DNA of 55,214 nucleotides, from NCBI GenBank assembly GCA_910589045.1, contig CAJUSH010000020.1, positions 1 to 55,214 of the forward strand, given 5' to 3'. Position numbers and translations under genes: made by a program. Source of the stretch: an uncultured Eubacterium sp. (GTDB lineage: Bacteria; Bacillota_A; Clostridia; Lachnospirales; Lachnospiraceae). Under the pieces are notes generated by a model. It saw only the letters and a program-made list of their open reading frames with translations, did not search any database and was not told the origin of the DNA. Below are positions 41,478 through 50,712 of this stretch, in pieces (position 1 is the first letter of the stretch; each line of letters begins with the position of its first letter).

Positions 41478-42803
41478 ATGAGTAAACCGATCGTGGCGAT
41501 CGTAGGTCGCCCCAATGTGGGAAAATCAACGCTTTTCAACGCGCTGGCAGGCTCACGCATTTCCATTGTGCAGGATACCCCCGGTGTGACACGGGATCGG
41601 ATCTATGCGGATGTGAGCTGGTTAAATTATAATTTTACAATGATCGATACCGGGGGCATTGAGCCGGAGAGCGGGGATATTATCTTATCCCAGATGCGTG
41701 AGCAGGCGCAGATGGCAATCGATACGGCGGATGTCATTATTTTTCTTGTGGACGTGCGCCAGGGGCTGCAGGATGCGGACGCGAAGGTCGCCGACATGCT
41801 GCGGCGCTCGAAAAAGCCGGTGATTCTGGCGGTGAACAAGGTGGACAGCTTTGAAAAGCTGATGATGGACGTCTATGAATTTTACAATCTTGGCATGGGT
41901 GAGCCGTTTCCGGTTTCCGGTGCGGGGATGCTCGGGCTCGGCGAGCTGCTGGATGAGGTTGTGAAGTACTTCCCCGGGCAGGACGGTGCAAATGAGGAGG
42001 ATGAGCGGCCGAAGATCGCGGTTGTCGGAAAGCCGAATGTGGGAAAATCCTCCCTTGTGAACCGGCTGACGGGGGATACGCGTGTGATCGTCTCGGAGCT
42101 TGCGGGTACTACCCGGGATGCCATTGACACGCCGGTGAAATACCACGGCCGGGAGTATGTTTTGATTGACACCGCCGGGCTGCGCCGCAAGAATAAGGTG
42201 AAGGAGGAGATCGAGCGCTACAGCATCATCCGCGCCGTCACTGCCGTGGAGCGCGCCGACGTGGTGCTGCTGCTCATCGACGGGACGGAGGGCGTCACGG
42301 AGCAGGACGCGAAGATCGCGGGCATCGCCCATGAGCGGGGCAAGGGCATCATCATTGTGGTGAACAAGTGGGATGCGGTGGAGAAGGACGACAAGACGAT
42401 CTACCGCATGACCGAGCGTATCCGGCAGGTCTTAAGCTTTTTATCCTATGCGGAGATCATGTTTATCTCGGCAAAGACCGGTCAGCGGGCGGCAAACGTC
42501 TACGATATGATTGATATGGCGATCGAGAACAACTCCCTGCGGGTGGCGACGGGCGTGCTCAACGAGATCGTCGCGGAGGCGGTGGCGATGCAGCAGCCGC
42601 CGACAGACAAGGGGAAACGCCTGAAAATTTACTATGTGACACAGGTGTCGGTAAAGCCGCCTACCTTCGTTATTTTTGTCAACGACAGGGAGCTGGCGCA
42701 TTTTTCTTATGTGCGCTATCTGGAAAACCGTATCCGGGACGCCTTTGGATTCCGGGGTACATCGTTAAAGTTTATTGTCCGTGAGCGGAAGGAGGAGAAA
42801 TAG
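41478..42803 (+). CDS. der: Ribosome biogenesis GTPase Der (EngA)
   Basis: An essential double GTPase for 50S subunit assembly. The 441-residue protein has two G domains: GRPNVGKST near residue 10 and GKPNVGKSS near residue 183, with DTGG/DTAG and NKVD/NKWD motifs in each, and a C-terminal KH-like domain (about 355-441). ATG 41478 follows TAGGAGATAC; a longer frame from 41418 is not conserved. plsY starts 4 bases after its stop. Confidence 0.96.
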   Translation: MSKPIVAIVGRPNVGKSTLFNALAGSRISIVQDTPGVTRDRIYADVSWLNYNFTMIDTGGIEPESGDIILSQMREQAQMAIDTADVIIFLVDVRQGLQDADAKVADMLRRSKKPVILAVNKVDSFEKLMMDVYEFYNLGMGEPFPVSGAGMLGLGELLDEVVKYFPGQDGANEEDERPKIAVVGKPNVGKSSLVNRLTGDTRVIVSELAGTTRDAIDTPVKYHGREYVLIDTAGLRRKNKVKEEIERYSIIRAVTAVERADVVLLLIDGTEGVTEQDAKIAGIAHERGKGIIIVVNKWDAVEKDDKTIYRMTERIRQVLSFLSYAEIMFISAKTGQRAANVYDMIDMAIENNSLRVATGVLNEIVAEAVAMQQPPTDKGKRLKIYYVTQVSVKPPTFVIFVNDRELAHFSYVRYLENRIRDAFGFRGTSLKFIVRERKEEK

Positions 42804-42807
42804 TCCT

Positions 42808-43458
42808 ATGCTGGAACGAATCATTTCAATAGTAATCGGATATGCCTGCGGGCATTTCCTCACCGGATTTTTTTATGGTAAAACCCAGAATGTGGATCTG
42901 CGCCAGGTCGGAAGCGGCAACGTGGGAACAACAAACACCTACCGCAATTTAGGGCCGAAGGCGGGTGTCCTGACGCTGCTGGGCGATGCCTTCAAGGTTG
43001 TGCTCTCCGTCGTGATCGTGTGGCTGCTCTATCACGCGAAGCTGGATGGAGGCACTGTGCGGGTGCTGCAGTACTATGCGGCGCTGGGAACGATCCTCGG
43101 GCATAATTTTCCGATTTTTATGAAGTTCCACGGCGGAAAGGGCATTGCCTGCACCGGCGGTCTGATGCTGGCGGTCTGTCCCGTCTGCATACCGGTGTGC
43201 CTGACGATCTTTGTGGCGACCGTTGCCGTCACAAGGTATGTATCCCTCGGCTCCATCCTTGTGTGCATCAGCTTCTTTATCCAGATTCTGGTGTTCGGGC
43301 AGATGGGGCTTTTGGGTGTGGGCGGTGCACTGCTCACGGAGGTGTATGTGCTGGCGGCGGTTGTCATGGTTCTTGGAATTGCCAGGCATCATGCGAATAT
43401 CGGGCGTCTTCTCAGCAGAACCGAGAGCCGGTTTTCTTTAAAGCCGAAAAAGGAGTAG
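42808..43458 (+). CDS. plsY: Glycerol-3-phosphate acyltransferase PlsY
   Basis: Transfers acyl groups from acyl-phosphate to glycerol-3-phosphate, the first step of phospholipid synthesis. The 216-residue membrane protein has about five to seven helices and the conserved loops GSGNVGTTNTYRNLGPKAG (acyltransferase motif 1) and FHGGKGIACTGG (motif 2), and the third motif around RHHANIGRLL. ATG 42808 follows GGAGGAG. The common neighbour gpsA is absent; dut follows after 2 bp. Confidence 0.95.
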   Translation: MLERIISIVIGYACGHFLTGFFYGKTQNVDLRQVGSGNVGTTNTYRNLGPKAGVLTLLGDAFKVVLSVVIVWLLYHAKLDGGTVRVLQYYAALGTILGHNFPIFMKFHGGKGIACTGGLMLAVCPVCIPVCLTIFVATVAVTRYVSLGSILVCISFFIQILVFGQMGLLGVGGALLTEVYVLAAVVMVLGIARHHANIGRLLSRTESRFSLKPKKE

Positions 43459-43460
43459 CT

Positions 43461-43901
43461 ATGCGTGAAGAACGGATTAAAATTGTTTACCATACGGATC
43501 GGATTGACAAGCTGGATTACATAGCGGGCAAATCGGACTGGATCGACCTGCGCGCCGCGGAGGACGTGGAGTTTCGCGCGGGGGAGTTTCGGATGATCAA
43601 TCTTGGGGTGTCCATGGAGCTGCCGGAGGGCTACGAGGCCCATGTGGTTCCCCGCAGCTCGACGTTTAAAAATTACGGGCTGATCCAGACCAATTCCTGC
43701 GGCGTGATAGATGAGACCTACTGCGGGCAGGATGATGTGTGGCACTGGCCGGCATATGCCACGAGGGATACGGTGGTCCATGTGAACGACCGGATCTGCC
43801 AGTTTCGCATTATGGAGCACCAGCCCCATATCCGCTTTGAGGAGGCTGCGGTGCTGGAGGGGAAAAACCGTGGCGGGTTTGGCTCCACGGGGAAAAATTA
43901 A
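43461..43901 (+). CDS. dut: dUTP diphosphatase
   Basis: Hydrolyses dUTP to dUMP, keeping uracil out of DNA. The 146-residue protein shows all five motifs of trimeric dUTPases: DLRA at 29-32, PRSS at 64-67, GVIDETYCG at 81-89, RICQ at 111-114 and the C-terminal arm RGGFGSTG at 137-144. The linker between motifs 3 and 4 (about 90-110, with WHW) is longer than usual. ATG 43461 lies directly after AGGAGTAGCT. dUTPases of this type are also carried by phages, but nothing phage-like is near. Confidence 0.9.
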   Translation: MREERIKIVYHTDRIDKLDYIAGKSDWIDLRAAEDVEFRAGEFRMINLGVSMELPEGYEAHVVPRSSTFKNYGLIQTNSCGVIDETYCGQDDVWHWPAYATRDTVVHVNDRICQFRIMEHQPHIRFEEAAVLEGKNRGGFGSTGKN

Positions 43902-43945
43902 ATCAGAATTTAGCTTAGGATTAGAGATTGGGATTGGAGATCAGG

Positions 43946-44419
43946 ATGGAAATCAGACGTGCAAGTGAGCAGGATATGGAGGGCATCAACCATCTGCTTT
44001 ACCAGGTTTTAACGGTGCATCACAACGGGCGCCCGGATTTGTTCCGGGCGAATGTGAAAAAATATACGGACAGCGAGCTTGCCGCCATCCTTGCGGATGA
44101 TAAGCGGCCGATTTTCGTGGGGACGGACGAGACGGGACGGGTGCTGGGCTATGCCTTCTGCGTGTTTGAGGAGCATGCGGGGGACAATATCCTCATGCCG
44201 GTTAAGACGCTTTACATCGATGATCTGTGCGTGGACGAGACGCAGCGGGGGCAGCATGTGGGAAGCCGCATCTACGAGCATGTACTGGCTTTCGCAAAGC
44301 AGGCAGGCTGCTACAACGTGACGCTCAATGTATGGGAGTGCAATCCGGCGGCGAAAAGCTTTTACGAGGCGATGGGGCTTGTGCCGTACAAGACGTGCAT
44401 GGAGCAGGTGTTACAGTAA
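43946..44419 (+). CDS. GNAT family N-acetyltransferase
   Basis: A 157-residue acetyl-CoA-dependent transferase. The core fold is clear: an opening IRRASEQDMEGINHLLYQV, the strand KTLYIDDLCVDE, the acetyl-CoA loop QRGQHVGSRIYEHV, and the C-terminal NVTLNVWECNPAAKSFYEAMGLVPYK. ATG 43946 follows GGAGATCAG. The substrate (protein N-terminus, polyamine or antibiotic) cannot be inferred. It is followed by the FeoAB gene 40 bp later. Confidence 0.9.
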   Translation: MEIRRASEQDMEGINHLLYQVLTVHHNGRPDLFRANVKKYTDSELAAILADDKRPIFVGTDETGRVLGYAFCVFEEHAGDNILMPVKTLYIDDLCVDETQRGQHVGSRIYEHVLAFAKQAGCYNVTLNVWECNPAAKSFYEAMGLVPYKTCMEQVLQ

Positions 44420-44459
44420 GGCTTTTCGGAATTGCTGCATAACAATATGGGGAATACAT

Positions 44460-46847
44460 ATGAAATTAAGCGATTTGAAGGAGCGCGAGAGCGCGAAAAT
44501 TTTACAGATTGAGGGGAAGGGCGCACTGCGGCATCATCTTTTGGATATGGGTCTGACGCCCCAGACGGTCGTGACGCTGCAAAAGGCCGCGCCCATGGGT
44601 GACCCGATTGAGATTGAGCTGCGGGGCTATGAGCTGACGCTGCGCAAGGCGGAGGCGGCGCAGATTGAGGTTTTACCTGTCGCAAAAAAAGCGCTGGTTT
44701 CGGACGGGCAGGGGCGGGCACACAGAACCCCCGCCGAGCATCCGGGTATGGGTGAGCTTGGAAAGGCGGACAACTGGAAGGAGCATAAGCTGGGGGATGC
44801 GATTCCGAAGGGGATGCCCCTGCGCTTTGCTCTGGCGGGCAATCAGAACTGCGGAAAGACGACGCTCTTTAACCAGCTTACCGGGGCGAACCAGCATGTG
44901 GGTAATTTTCCCGGTGTGACGGTGGACCGCAAGGACGGACAGATCCGCAACCATCCGGAGGCGACGGTGACGGATCTCCCGGGCATCTATTCCCTCTCTC
45001 CCTACTCGAGCGAGGAGATCGTGACGCGGGATTTTCTTTTGCGGGAAAAGCCGGAGGGCATTATCAATATCGTGGACGCTTCAAACATCGAGCGCAACCT
45101 CTGCCTGACAATGCAGCTGATGGAGCTTGGAATTCCCATGGTGCTGGCGCTGAACATGATGGATGAGGTGCGGGACAACGGCGGTACGATCTACATCAAC
45201 GAGCTGGAGGAAATTTTAGGTATTCCGGTGGTCCCCATCTCGGCGGTCAAAAATGAGGGCATCGAGGAGCTGATCAGCCATGCGCTCCATGTGGCGCGCT
45301 ACCGGGAGGCTCCCGGGCGCATTGATTTTTGTCCGGTGGAAGGCGATGCGGGGGACGAGAGCGGGGCGGTGCACCGCTGTATCCATGCCTGTGTGCACCT
45401 GCTGGAGCCTTTTGCAAAGGAGGCGGCGCTTCCGGTGCGTTTCGCCGCGTCAAAAATCGTGGAGGGTGACACGCTTGTCATGGAGGCGCTTCAGCTTCCC
45501 GGGGAGGAGCGCGCGGCGTTAAAGCGCATCATTTCCAACATGGAAAAGGAGAGCGGCATGGAGCGTGAGGCGGCGCTGGCAAACATGCGGTTTGACTTTA
45601 TCGCGCGGCTTTGCGCGAAAACGGTGGTGCGCCCCCGGGAGAGCAGGGAGCACCGGCGCAGTGTGTGCATTGACCGGGTGCTCACCGGGAAATATACGGC
45701 GATTCCCTGCTTTATCGGCATTATGGCGCTTGTCTTTGTCATGACCTTCGGACTGCTTGGCGCGTGGCTCTCCGATTTGATGGCGGGTGCCGTGGATGCG
45801 GTGATTGTGCTCATCGACCGGGGGCTTGACATCTGGCAGGTCAATCCGGTGGTGCACAGCCTGGTGGCGGACGGCATCTGCCAGGGCGTCGGCAGTGTTA
45901 TCAGCTTTCTGCCGACGATTGTGACCCTCTTTTTCTTTCTCTCCATCCTTGAGGACACGGGCTACATGGCGCGCGTGGCGTTTGTTATGGATAAGCTGCT
46001 GCGCAAGATCGGGCTTTCCGGCCGCAGCTTTGTGCCAATGCTCATCGGCTTTGGATGTTCGGTGCCTGCGATCATGGCTACCCGCACCCTCTCAAGCGAA
46101 CGCGACCGAAGGATGACGATTCTGCTGACGCCCTTTATGAGCTGCAGTGCGAAGCTTCCGATCTACGGGCTGTTTACGGCTGCATTTTTCCCGAAGCCCT
46201 GGCGGCCTGTGGTCATGGTAGGGCTGTATTTCTTCGGCATTATCTGTGCGGTGCTCTACGCCCTCCTCCTGTGTAAGACCAGGTTTAAGGGCGAACCGGT
46301 TCCCTTTGTGATGGAGCTGCCCAACTACCGGCTCCCGGCCGCGAAGAGTGTGGGGCGCCTCATATGGGAAAAGGCAAAGGATTTTATTCAGAAAGCGTTT
46401 ACGATCATCTTTCTGGCAACGATCATCATCTGGTTTTTGCAGAATTTCGATATGCGGCTGAATGTGGCAGCCTCCGCGGACGAGAGCCTGCTGGCGCTGC
46501 TTGGCGGCTTCCTTGCGCCACTTTTTGCGCCGCTGGGCTTCGGTGACTGGCGGATCGCTACCGCGCTGCTCACCGGTTTTACCGCGAAGGAGAGCGTTGT
46601 GTCAACCCTGACCGTGCTGCTCGGCGGCGATGTGACGCAGCTTCCCGTGCTCTTTACGCCCTTTGGGGCGATCGTATTTCTCGTGTTTACGCTGCTGTAT
46701 ACCCCCTGTGTGGCGGCGATCGCAACCGTAAAGCGGGAGATGGGCGGCAGGGGTGCCGCACTTCTGACTGTTTTCGTGCAGTGTGCCATTGCCTGGCTTG
46801 TGGCGTTTGCGGTGCGGCTTTTTGGAACTGCGGTCGGGCTGGTGTAG
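44460..46847 (+). CDS. feoB: FeoA-FeoB fused ferrous iron transporter
   Basis: A 795-residue Fe(II) importer of the inner membrane. Residues 1 to about 75 are a FeoA (SH3-like) domain (KLSDLKERESAKILQIEG); the FeoB G-domain follows: G1 GNQNCGKTT at 127-135, G2 at PGVTVDRKDG, G3 DLPGIYS at 172-178, and NMMDE as G4. About eleven membrane helices form the gate region, with the conserved MSCSAKLP and CSVPAIMATRTL segments. The C-terminus is complete. ATG 44460 follows TGGGGAAT. FeoA is usually a separate gene, although such fusions are known. No FeoC gene or Fur box was seen. Confidence 0.93.
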   Translation: MKLSDLKERESAKILQIEGKGALRHHLLDMGLTPQTVVTLQKAAPMGDPIEIELRGYELTLRKAEAAQIEVLPVAKKALVSDGQGRAHRTPAEHPGMGELGKADNWKEHKLGDAIPKGMPLRFALAGNQNCGKTTLFNQLTGANQHVGNFPGVTVDRKDGQIRNHPEATVTDLPGIYSLSPYSSEEIVTRDFLLREKPEGIINIVDASNIERNLCLTMQLMELGIPMVLALNMMDEVRDNGGTIYINELEEILGIPVVPISAVKNEGIEELISHALHVARYREAPGRIDFCPVEGDAGDESGAVHRCIHACVHLLEPFAKEAALPVRFAASKIVEGDTLVMEALQLPGEERAALKRIISNMEKESGMEREAALANMRFDFIARLCAKTVVRPRESREHRRSVCIDRVLTGKYTAIPCFIGIMALVFVMTFGLLGAWLSDLMAGAVDAVIVLIDRGLDIWQVNPVVHSLVADGICQGVGSVISFLPTIVTLFFFLSILEDTGYMARVAFVMDKLLRKIGLSGRSFVPMLIGFGCSVPAIMATRTLSSERDRRMTILLTPFMSCSAKLPIYGLFTAAFFPKPWRPVVMVGLYFFGIICAVLYALLLCKTRFKGEPVPFVMELPNYRLPAAKSVGRLIWEKAKDFIQKAFTIIFLATIIIWFLQNFDMRLNVAASADESLLALLGGFLAPLFAPLGFGDWRIATALLTGFTAKESVVSTLTVLLGGDVTQLPVLFTPFGAIVFLVFTLLYTPCVAAIATVKREMGGRGAALLTVFVQCAIAWLVAFAVRLFGTAVGLV

Positions 46848-46912
46848 GCGGACAGGCGTGGCCCGGATGTGAAACGCAACGGTTATGAATCTTCGGTAAA
46901 ATCGCATTTTAT

Positions 46913-46941
46913 TTGACGAATGACATCCTTTCGGCTATAAT
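46913..46941 (+). promoter_or_regulatory. Promoter of the 5-oxoproline gene cluster
   Basis: TTGACG (46913-46918), 17 bp, TATAAT (46936-46941). Near consensus; the start is about 46948 and the ATG is at 46974. Confidence 0.85.
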
Positions 46942-46973
46942 GGAAAAATATTATAGTCAGGAGGATAAAAGTT

Positions 46974-48176
46974 ATGACAGAAAAGAAACAAGGAGGAGGC
47001 GCCCTGCTCGGAGCGGCGTTTTTGATGGCAACCTCTGCAATCGGACCGGGATTTTTGACACAGACGGCAAAATTTACCGACCAGTATAAAGCAAGCTTTG
47101 GTTTTGTTATTTTGGTATCGATTCTTTTGTCTGCAATCGCACAGCTTAATATCTGGCGCGTGCTCTGTACTACCGGACTGCGCGGGCAGGACGTGGCAAA
47201 CAAGCTGCTTCCGGGTCTGGGCTATTTCGTATCATTCATGATTGTTCTCGGCGGCCTTGTTTTTAATATCGGTAATGTGGGCGGCGGCGCACTGGGCTTT
47301 AACACGCTGCTGGGTGTTCCCACGACGGTTGGCTACATACTTGCGGGCGCGCTCGCGATCATCGTGTTCCTGTTAAAGAATGCAAAGGCGGCGATGGACA
47401 CGATCACGAAGGTGCTGGGCGGCGTTATGATCGTCGTGATCTTTGTGGTGATCTTTATCGTAAAGCCGCCGATTGGGGACGCGCTGAAGAATACCTTCGC
47501 TCCCGAGGCCGGTGCGGTTGCATTGTTCCCCGCGATCTTAACGCTCATGGGCGGAACCGTGGGCGGCTATATTACTTTTTCCGGTGCGCACCGTCTGATT
47601 GACGCGGGCATTACCGGAAAGGAGAACCAGAAGGAGATCACGAAAAGCTCCGTTATGGGTATCGTCATCGCAACGCTGGTGCGTATTTTCCTGTTCCTCG
47701 CGATCCTTGGTGTTGTCGTGAAGGGTGTGACATTGGATGCAGGGAATCCTGCGGCAGATGCGTTCCGTCAGGGAGCCGGGGAGGTCGGCTACCGCTTTGC
47801 AGGGCTTGTGCTTCTCTGCGCGGCAGTTACTTCCATCATCGGCGCGGCGTATACGTCCGTTTCCTTCTTAAAGACCTTTAACCAGAAGATTGAGGAGAGG
47901 GAAAATTATGTGATCATCGCATTTATCGCGGTTTCTACACTGATCATGGTCATTCTCGGAAACCCGGCGGTGCTTCTCGTCCTGGCAGGCGCCTTCAACG
48001 GCCTGATCCTTCCGCTTACGCTGGGTATCTGCCTGATCGCGGCGTATAATAAACGGATTATGGGCGAGCATTACAGCCATCCCATCGTGCTGACGATCCT
48101 CGGTGCAATCGTAGTTGTATTGTCCGCATACATGGGTGTGACCACATTTATTTCAAATCTGGGAAGCCTGTTCTAG
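46974..48176 (+). CDS. NRAMP-fold transporter (YcsG-like)
   Basis: A 400-residue membrane protein with 11 helices and NRAMP family architecture. The canonical NRAMP helix 1 metal motif DPGN is replaced by GPGF (ATSAIGPGFLTQTAKFTDQY), and the helix 6 MPH metal-binding motif is also absent (TVGGYITFSGAHRL). That argues against Mn/Fe import. In B. subtilis the NRAMP-like ycsG lies in the ycsFGI-kipIAR operon with the pxpABC homologues. The position here, with pxpB, pxpC and pxpA, suggests uptake of 5-oxoproline or a related amino acid. The substrate is inferred. AGGAGG precedes ATG 46974. Confidence 0.8.
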   Translation: MTEKKQGGGALLGAAFLMATSAIGPGFLTQTAKFTDQYKASFGFVILVSILLSAIAQLNIWRVLCTTGLRGQDVANKLLPGLGYFVSFMIVLGGLVFNIGNVGGGALGFNTLLGVPTTVGYILAGALAIIVFLLKNAKAAMDTITKVLGGVMIVVIFVVIFIVKPPIGDALKNTFAPEAGAVALFPAILTLMGGTVGGYITFSGAHRLIDAGITGKENQKEITKSSVMGIVIATLVRIFLFLAILGVVVKGVTLDAGNPAADAFRQGAGEVGYRFAGLVLLCAAVTSIIGAAYTSVSFLKTFNQKIEERENYVIIAFIAVSTLIMVILGNPAVLLVLAGAFNGLILPLTLGICLIAAYNKRIMGEHYSHPIVLTILGAIVVVLSAYMGVTTFISNLGSLF

Positions 48177-48296
48177 GGGCTGATTTGACAAGCAGCCGCT
48201 GTTTGTTCTCTGACGGGAAAAAGCAGCCGCAAAAAATATCGCAGCTGACAGCCTGCACGGGAGACGGCAGAAAAAAGCAGCTGCGGCAGGACTTAG

Positions 48297-48333
48297 AAGG
48301 TGCAATCAATCCGTAACAGAGAGGTTGCACCTT
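48297..48333 (+). terminator. Hairpin between the transporter gene and pxpB
   Basis: AAGGTGCAA (48297-48305) pairs with TTGCACCTT (48325-48333). No strong T-run follows, so it may be an attenuator or an mRNA-stability element within the operon rather than a full terminator. A TATAAT lies just downstream (48335-48340). Confidence 0.45.
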
Positions 48334-48440
48334 TCCTATAATCATGAAGCTAAGAGATAATTGTCCGGGGCAGGCGGGAGGGCACCCTTTGGGGCGCGGC
48401 CGTGGGGCTGCCGGGCAGCTGCGGAAAGGGGTGTGTTTTT

Positions 48441-49169
48441 ATGCAGCATGTGAAAATCATGACAGCGGGGGACAGCTCGCTTTTGATACAGTTCGGCAAT
48501 GCGATTGATCCGGATATCAATGCGAAGATTGCTGCCACCGTCTCGCTTATGAAGGAGCAGCACATTGAGGGGGTGGTGGATCTCATCCCCGCATTTTGTT
48601 CGCTGCTCATCAATTATGATCCCCGCGTGATTTCCTACGGTGAGCTGCGGGAGCGCATGGAGGGGATTCTCTCTATTGAGATCGCGGCGGGTGCGCGCAA
48701 AAAGAGGGTGTTCGAGATCCCGGTATGCTACGGCGGGGCCTGCGGGCCGGATCTTGCGTCGATCGCGGAGCATGCGGGATTGAGCGAGCAGGAGGTTATC
48801 GATATACATACTTCTGCGGATTACCTGATCTATATGCTCGGGTTTCTGCCGGGTTTTACCTATCTGGGCGGCTTGGATGCGCGCATCCACACGCCGCGCC
48901 TTGCGAATCCGCGCATCCGCATCCCGGCGGGAAGCGTGGGTATCGGCGGCTCGCAGACCGGAATTTACCCGATGGATTCTCCGGGCGGATGGCAGCTCAT
49001 GGGTATGACGCCGGTAAAAACGTACGATCCTGAGCGGGAGGTGCCGATTTTGGTGGAGGCGGGCGATTATATCCGCTTTGTGCCGGTGGACGAGACGGAA
49101 TATGAGCGTATCCGGCAGGCCGTGGAGAGCGGGACCTACACGGTTCGCGTTGTGGAAGGGGAGGTGTAG
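48441..49169 (+). CDS. pxpB: 5-oxoprolinase subunit B (KipI family)
   Basis: A 242-residue AHS1/KipI-domain protein. PxpB with PxpC and PxpA forms the ATP-dependent prokaryotic 5-oxoprolinase, which opens 5-oxoproline to glutamate. The same domain, with AHS2, makes up the carboxyltransferase part of urea carboxylase. Seen: the conserved GFLPGFTYLGGLD near 133-145, the RIPAGSVGIGGSQTGIYP segment and the C-terminal RFVPVDE. ATG 48441 follows GGAAAGGGG; a longer frame from 48402 lacks support. pxpC starts 3 bases after the stop. Confidence 0.9.
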   Translation: MQHVKIMTAGDSSLLIQFGNAIDPDINAKIAATVSLMKEQHIEGVVDLIPAFCSLLINYDPRVISYGELRERMEGILSIEIAAGARKKRVFEIPVCYGGACGPDLASIAEHAGLSEQEVIDIHTSADYLIYMLGFLPGFTYLGGLDARIHTPRLANPRIRIPAGSVGIGGSQTGIYPMDSPGGWQLMGMTPVKTYDPEREVPILVEAGDYIRFVPVDETEYERIRQAVESGTYTVRVVEGEV

Positions 49170-49172
49170 CCG

Positions 49173-50180
49173 ATGGGTATTCGTGTATTGAAGGCAGGTA
49201 TGCTGACAACGGTGCAGGATCTGGGGCGCACCGGCTATCAGAGTCAGGGCTTTTCCGTGGCGGGCGTCATGGATGTGCGCTCGTTTAAAATTGCAAATCT
49301 CCTGCTGGACAATCCGGAGAACGAGGCAGTTCTGGAGTTTACGCTGATCGGGCCGACGCTGCAGTTTACCTCGGAGACGATTGTAGCCATTACGGGAGGG
49401 GATTTCACACCGACGCTCAACGGGGAGCCGGTGCCGATGTATCAGGCGCTTTATATCAACCGGGGCGACATTTTGAAATTCGGCAGCGCACGCACCGGAA
49501 GCCGGGGCTATCTCTCGTTTTCGAGCTATCTGGACATCCCGGTTGTGATGGGAAGCCGCTGTACGAACCTGAAAAGCAGGATCGGCGGCTTCAAGGGACG
49601 CAAGCTCAAGGATGAGGACTACATCAATTTCCGCATTAAGCGCCGCTACCTTCCGTTTTTCCTGTCGAGAAAGCTAAAGCCCGATGATTTTTCACAGGAG
49701 TCGGCTGTGCTGCGCGTTGTGATGGGGCCGCAGGATGATATGTTTGACCGGCAGGGGATCGAGACGTTTTTGTCACGGGAGTACACGGTGACGAGCGACT
49801 TTGACCGCATGGGCTGCCGTCTGGAGGGACCGTTTATCGCACAGAAGGCATCCATGGATATGATATCCGACGGAATCGCCTACGGCTCGGTGCAGGTGCC
49901 CAGCCACGGCAAGCCGATCATTTTGCTCTCCGACCGCCAGACGACCGGCGGATATCCGAAGATCGCCACAGTCGCTTCCGTGGATATTCCGAAGCTCGTA
50001 CAGCGCAAGACGGACCACCGGATCCGTTTTGAGGCGATCCGCGTGCAGGAGGCCCAGAAGCTTTATTTGGAGGAGGAGCGGGCATACGAAAAGATGCGAA
50101 ATGAAATTCATGTGCCCTGTAAGGAGGTTCTGGACTGCCGTCTGGTGGCGAAGCGCGTGAGCAAATTGTTTACGGGATAG
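49173..50180 (+). CDS. pxpC: 5-oxoprolinase subunit C (KipA family)
   Basis: A 335-residue AHS2/KipA-domain protein, the partner of PxpB. It opens with the family hallmark GMLTTVQDLGRTGYQSQGFSV and contains SGRSYLAF-like YLSFSSYLDIPVVMGSR, the FDRMGCRLEG segment, and the conserved LLSDRQTTGGYPKIATV. Length is normal. It forms a heterocomplex with PxpB equivalent to a complete carboxyltransferase domain of urea carboxylase. GGGGAGG precedes ATG 49173. It is followed 63 bp later by accB, which is uncommon outside Clostridia and other Firmicutes. Confidence 0.92.
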   Translation: MGIRVLKAGMLTTVQDLGRTGYQSQGFSVAGVMDVRSFKIANLLLDNPENEAVLEFTLIGPTLQFTSETIVAITGGDFTPTLNGEPVPMYQALYINRGDILKFGSARTGSRGYLSFSSYLDIPVVMGSRCTNLKSRIGGFKGRKLKDEDYINFRIKRRYLPFFLSRKLKPDDFSQESAVLRVVMGPQDDMFDRQGIETFLSREYTVTSDFDRMGCRLEGPFIAQKASMDMISDGIAYGSVQVPSHGKPIILLSDRQTTGGYPKIATVASVDIPKLVQRKTDHRIRFEAIRVQEAQKLYLEEERAYEKMRNEIHVPCKEVLDCRLVAKRVSKLFTG

Positions 50181-50243
50181 CGTTTAAAGGAGTGCGGCAG
50201 CTTTTATCGGCTGTGAGTATATATAGTTAGGAGAAGAAAAAGT

Positions 50244-50696
50244 ATGAATGTAGAGCAGATTGAAAAATTAGTAGAAGTGATTGAAAAATCGTCTCTGACG
50301 GAGTTTTCCTACAAGGATGGAGATGTAAAGATAACGATGAGTAAGCTGGACCATCCGCCGATCGTATCGCCCTTCGGCGGGGATTTGCTTGCGCCCGAAG
50401 CCGTGCCCGCGGTATCTGACGCGGAAGAGGCGGCGAAGCCTGACGGGAAGGAGGACGGTGTGCTCATCACATCGCCGATCGTAGGCACCTTTTACTCGGC
50501 GCCCGCGCCGGACGCGCCTGCGTTTGTGAAGGTGGGGGACCGTGTGAAAAACGGGCAGACCGTGTGCATCTTAGAGGCAATGAAGCTGATGAACGAGATC
50601 CAGAGCGAATTTGACTGCGAGATCGAGGCGGTGCTTGTGAGCAATGAGCAGAAGGTGGAGTACGGACAACCCCTGTTTCGCGTGAAAAAGCTCTAA
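50244..50696 (+). CDS. accB: Biotin carboxyl carrier protein
   Basis: A 150-residue carrier. The C-terminal biotinyl domain (about 75-150) contains the biotin attachment motif EAMKLMNE. The N-terminal 35 residues are the conserved AccB start (EQIEKLVEVIEKSSLTEFSYKDGD), followed by a Pro/Ala-rich linker. Sequence features are those of an acetyl-CoA carboxylase BCCP, but the gene lies between pxpC and accC, not in a fatty-acid operon. It is possibly a second copy that serves the PxpBC complex. GGAGAAGAAA precedes ATG 50244. Confidence 0.92.
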   Translation: MNVEQIEKLVEVIEKSSLTEFSYKDGDVKITMSKLDHPPIVSPFGGDLLAPEAVPAVSDAEEAAKPDGKEDGVLITSPIVGTFYSAPAPDAPAFVKVGDRVKNGQTVCILEAMKLMNEIQSEFDCEIEAVLVSNEQKVEYGQPLFRVKKL

Positions 50697-50712
50697 AAGG
50701 AGGCGGTGAGCA

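Noticed and set aside
43461..43901. Prophage marker (dUTPase)
   Set aside because: Surrounded by housekeeping genes plsY and der with tight spacing; no other phage-like genes.
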